Part shown: piece by piece, positions 6,576 to 7,467 of the stretch
Numbering within the stretch: the stretch's first letter is position 1
Layout: the number at the start of each line of letters is the position of its first letter
Origin: Chroococcidiopsidaceae cyanobacterium CP_BM_RX_35
GTDB lineage: Bacteria > Cyanobacteriota > Cyanobacteriia > Cyanobacteriales > Chroococcidiopsidaceae
Length of the DNA: 7,467 bases
Reading direction: 5' to 3'
NCBI GenBank assembly: GCA_019242465.1
Contig: JAFAVL010000415.1
Span: 1 to 7,467, forward strand
Program-made: the position numbers and the translations under genes
Notes under the pieces: model-generated
Databases searched by the model: none
Seen by the model: only the letters and a program-made list of their open reading frames with translations
Told to the model about the DNA's origin: nothing

Positions 6576-7334
6576 GTGAAATTATTTGTTTACCACACCC
6601 CCGAACTGACTCCAATAGATCGAGAACCCGACTGTGCGATCACAGTAGATGTTCTGCGAGCGACTACCACAATGGCGACAGTCTTGGCAGCTGGAGGCGA
6701 AGCTGTCCAAGTCTTCAGCGATCTCGAACAACTGAAGCAAGTCAGCGAGAAGTGGCCCCCTGAGCAACGGCTGCGGGCTGGAGAACGAGGCGGCGCAAAG
6801 GTGCCTGGATTCGATCTGGGCAACTCTCCGCTCGAATGCACGCCAGAGCGGGTGCAGGGACGTAGGTTATTTATTAGTACGACTAATGGCACCCGTGCCT
6901 TACAACGAGTACAAAACGCCCCAGTTGTGTTAACAGCTGCCTTTGTCAACCGTGCTGCTGTGGTAGAGTACCTACTTGCTGCGCAACCAGAAACGGTTTG
7001 GATTGTCGGCTCTGGTTGGGAAGGTAGTTACTCCCTAGAGGATACTGCTTGTGCTGGAGCTGTTGCCCACAGCTTGTTGCAGCACACCAAACTACCCTTG
7101 GTAGAACTAGCAGGGAATGATGAAGTCATTGGGGCGATCGCGCTTTACTGCCAATGGCAAGACAAGCTATTGGAATTGTTTTACCAAGCTAGTCACGGTC
7201 AACGCCTCCTGCACCTTAACTGTGGGGATGACCTGAAATACTGTGCCAAAACTGACATTCTCCAGGTGTTACCCATGCAACGAGAAGTGGGAGTTTTAGT
7301 AAGAAGCACTTCACCTCATCAAATCAAGAGCTAA
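6576..7334 (+). CDS. comB: ComB-family protein, probable 2-phosphosulfolactate phosphatase
   Basis: This 252-residue protein belongs to the ComB family, named for the archaeal enzyme that dephosphorylates 2-phosphosulfolactate in coenzyme M synthesis. Homologues are common in cyanobacteria, where the physiological substrate is uncertain. Family landmarks, in order, are VDVLRATTT (24-32), GERGG (69-73), GNSPLE (82-87), STTNGTRAL (101-109), GSGWEG (145-150), EDTACAG (155-161), [10 protein letters not shown] (181-190) and [10 protein letters not shown] (218-227). The acidic residues in these blocks are those expected to bind Mg. Length is normal. The start is the GTG at 6576, with AGGTG (6561-6565) as a modest ribosome-binding site ten bases upstream. 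A few residues after the conserved GVLV (239-242) form a variable tail. The TAA stop abuts an insertion sequence. Family membership is secure; the reaction in this host is inferred from the name. Confidence 0.92.
   Translation: MKLFVYHTPELTPIDREPDCAITVDVLRATTTMATVLAAGGEAVQVFSDLEQLKQVSEKWPPEQRLRAGERGGAKVPGFDLGNSPLECTPERVQGRRLFISTTNGTRALQRVQNAPVVLTAAFVNRAAVVEYLLAAQPETVWIVGSGWEGSYSLEDTACAGAVAHSLLQHTKLPLVELAGNDEVIGAIALYCQWQDKLLELFYQASHGQRLLHLNCGDDLKYCAKTDILQVLPMQREVGVLVRSTSPHQIKS
7134..7141. repeat. HIP1 octamer GCGATCGC
   Basis: This is a perfect HIP1 palindrome in comB, within the codons for the [10 protein letters not shown] block. Confidence 0.85.
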
Positions 7335-7338
7335 GAAC

Positions 7339-7359
7339 CTGTTTGAGAAGTCTAAACAG
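7339..7359. repeat. Subterminal palindrome in the IS end
   Basis: CTGTTT (7339-7344) and AAACAG (7354-7359) are perfect complements around a nine-base centre that itself contains AGA and TCT. In RNA of either strand this can form a small hairpin between the convergent comB and transposase genes. It could be part of a transposase-binding end or a weak bidirectional terminator. Confidence 0.4.
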
Positions 7360-7361
7360 CA

Positions 7362-7467
7362 TCAAGCAACTTGCACTTTTCGAGTCAACCTCCTCAACAT
7401 CAAACGAGTCATGGCTACGTAAATCATCGTCTCGCTAGTCGTCGGTAGGAACTCATAATCCTTGCTC
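7362..7467 (-). CDS. IS5-family transposase, C-terminal 34 residues (partial)
   Basis: On the minus strand a frame enters from the right edge and ends at a TGA (7364-7362). It encodes SKDYEFLPTTSETMIYVAM followed by a basic tail rich in Arg, Lys and Leu (TRLMLRRLTRK). This matches the typical end of IS5-family DDE transposases, where the helix carrying the last catalytic Glu (VVER region) is followed by a segment of the form RLSKDYExLPxTSExxIYxAM. The catalytic residues themselves lie outside the window, so activity cannot be judged. It is tail-to-tail with comB. Confidence 0.8.
   Translation of the reverse strand, partial: SKDYEFLPTTSETMIYVAMTRLMLRRLTRKVQVA

Larger units (their letters stand above)
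7335..7467 (-). mobile_element. IS5-family insertion sequence, 3' end (cut by window edge)
   Basis: Directly after the comB stop the sequence changes to what looks like an IS terminus, GAACCTGTTTGAGAAGTC (7335-7352), followed by the 3' end of a transposase gene on the opposite strand. The terminus lies 27 bases beyond the transposase stop, a normal distance for compact IS5-family elements. CTAA at 7331-7334 fits the YTAR target duplicated by the IS5 group; a TA duplication (IS427-like group) at 7332-7333 is the alternative. The other end of the element and the second target copy are outside the window. The exact boundary is inferred, not proven. Confidence 0.7.

Noticed and set aside
6041..6949. 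Short frames antisense or out of frame to the pilB-like gene and comB
   Set aside because: They overlap strongly conserved coding sequence and show no protein-like pattern.

Overview
The window looks like a piece of a cyanobacterial chromosome. Three perfect HIP1 octamers (GCGATCGC) lie inside genes. The proteins are of cyanobacterial type: an Aas-type acyl-ACP synthetase, a pyruvate dehydrogenase E2 of the plastid/cyanobacterial kind, a PilB-like motor ATPase and a ComB-family protein. Shine-Dalgarno sequences are weak or absent before most starts, which also fits. The species cannot be named from the sequence alone.

Layout. At the left edge (1-297, minus strand) is the N-terminal part of a small cupin protein that is cut by the window. 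It resembles cupins found in surface-glycan or nucleotide-sugar clusters. A 394-base AT-rich divergent spacer follows (298-691) and contains a run of three inverted repeats. All complete genes then read rightward: aas (692-2677), a glutamine-rich YlqD-family coiled-coil protein 40 bases behind it (2718-3167), pdhC, the E2 of pyruvate dehydrogenase (3311-4624), a short PilB/GspE-type ATPase (4790-6466), and comB (6576-7334, GTG start). Immediately after the comB stop codon the sequence becomes the end of an insertion sequence (7335-7467). It carries the last 34 codons of an IS5-family transposase on the minus strand.

Function. aas and pdhC both serve acyl metabolism: Aas re-activates free fatty acids onto ACP, and PDH supplies acetyl-CoA for fatty-acid synthesis. 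The YlqD-like gene is probably cotranscribed with aas. pdhC and comB each have a plausible promoter of their own, so the same-strand series is probably several transcription units. The PilB-like ATPase stands alone, with no pilT, pilC or pilin gene visible, and its N-terminal domain is reduced.

No wholly new system is evident. The points most worth checking are the IS insertion abutting comB, the lone motor ATPase with a degenerate N-domain, the hairpin cluster in the divergent spacer, and the glutamine-rich YlqD protein next to aas.
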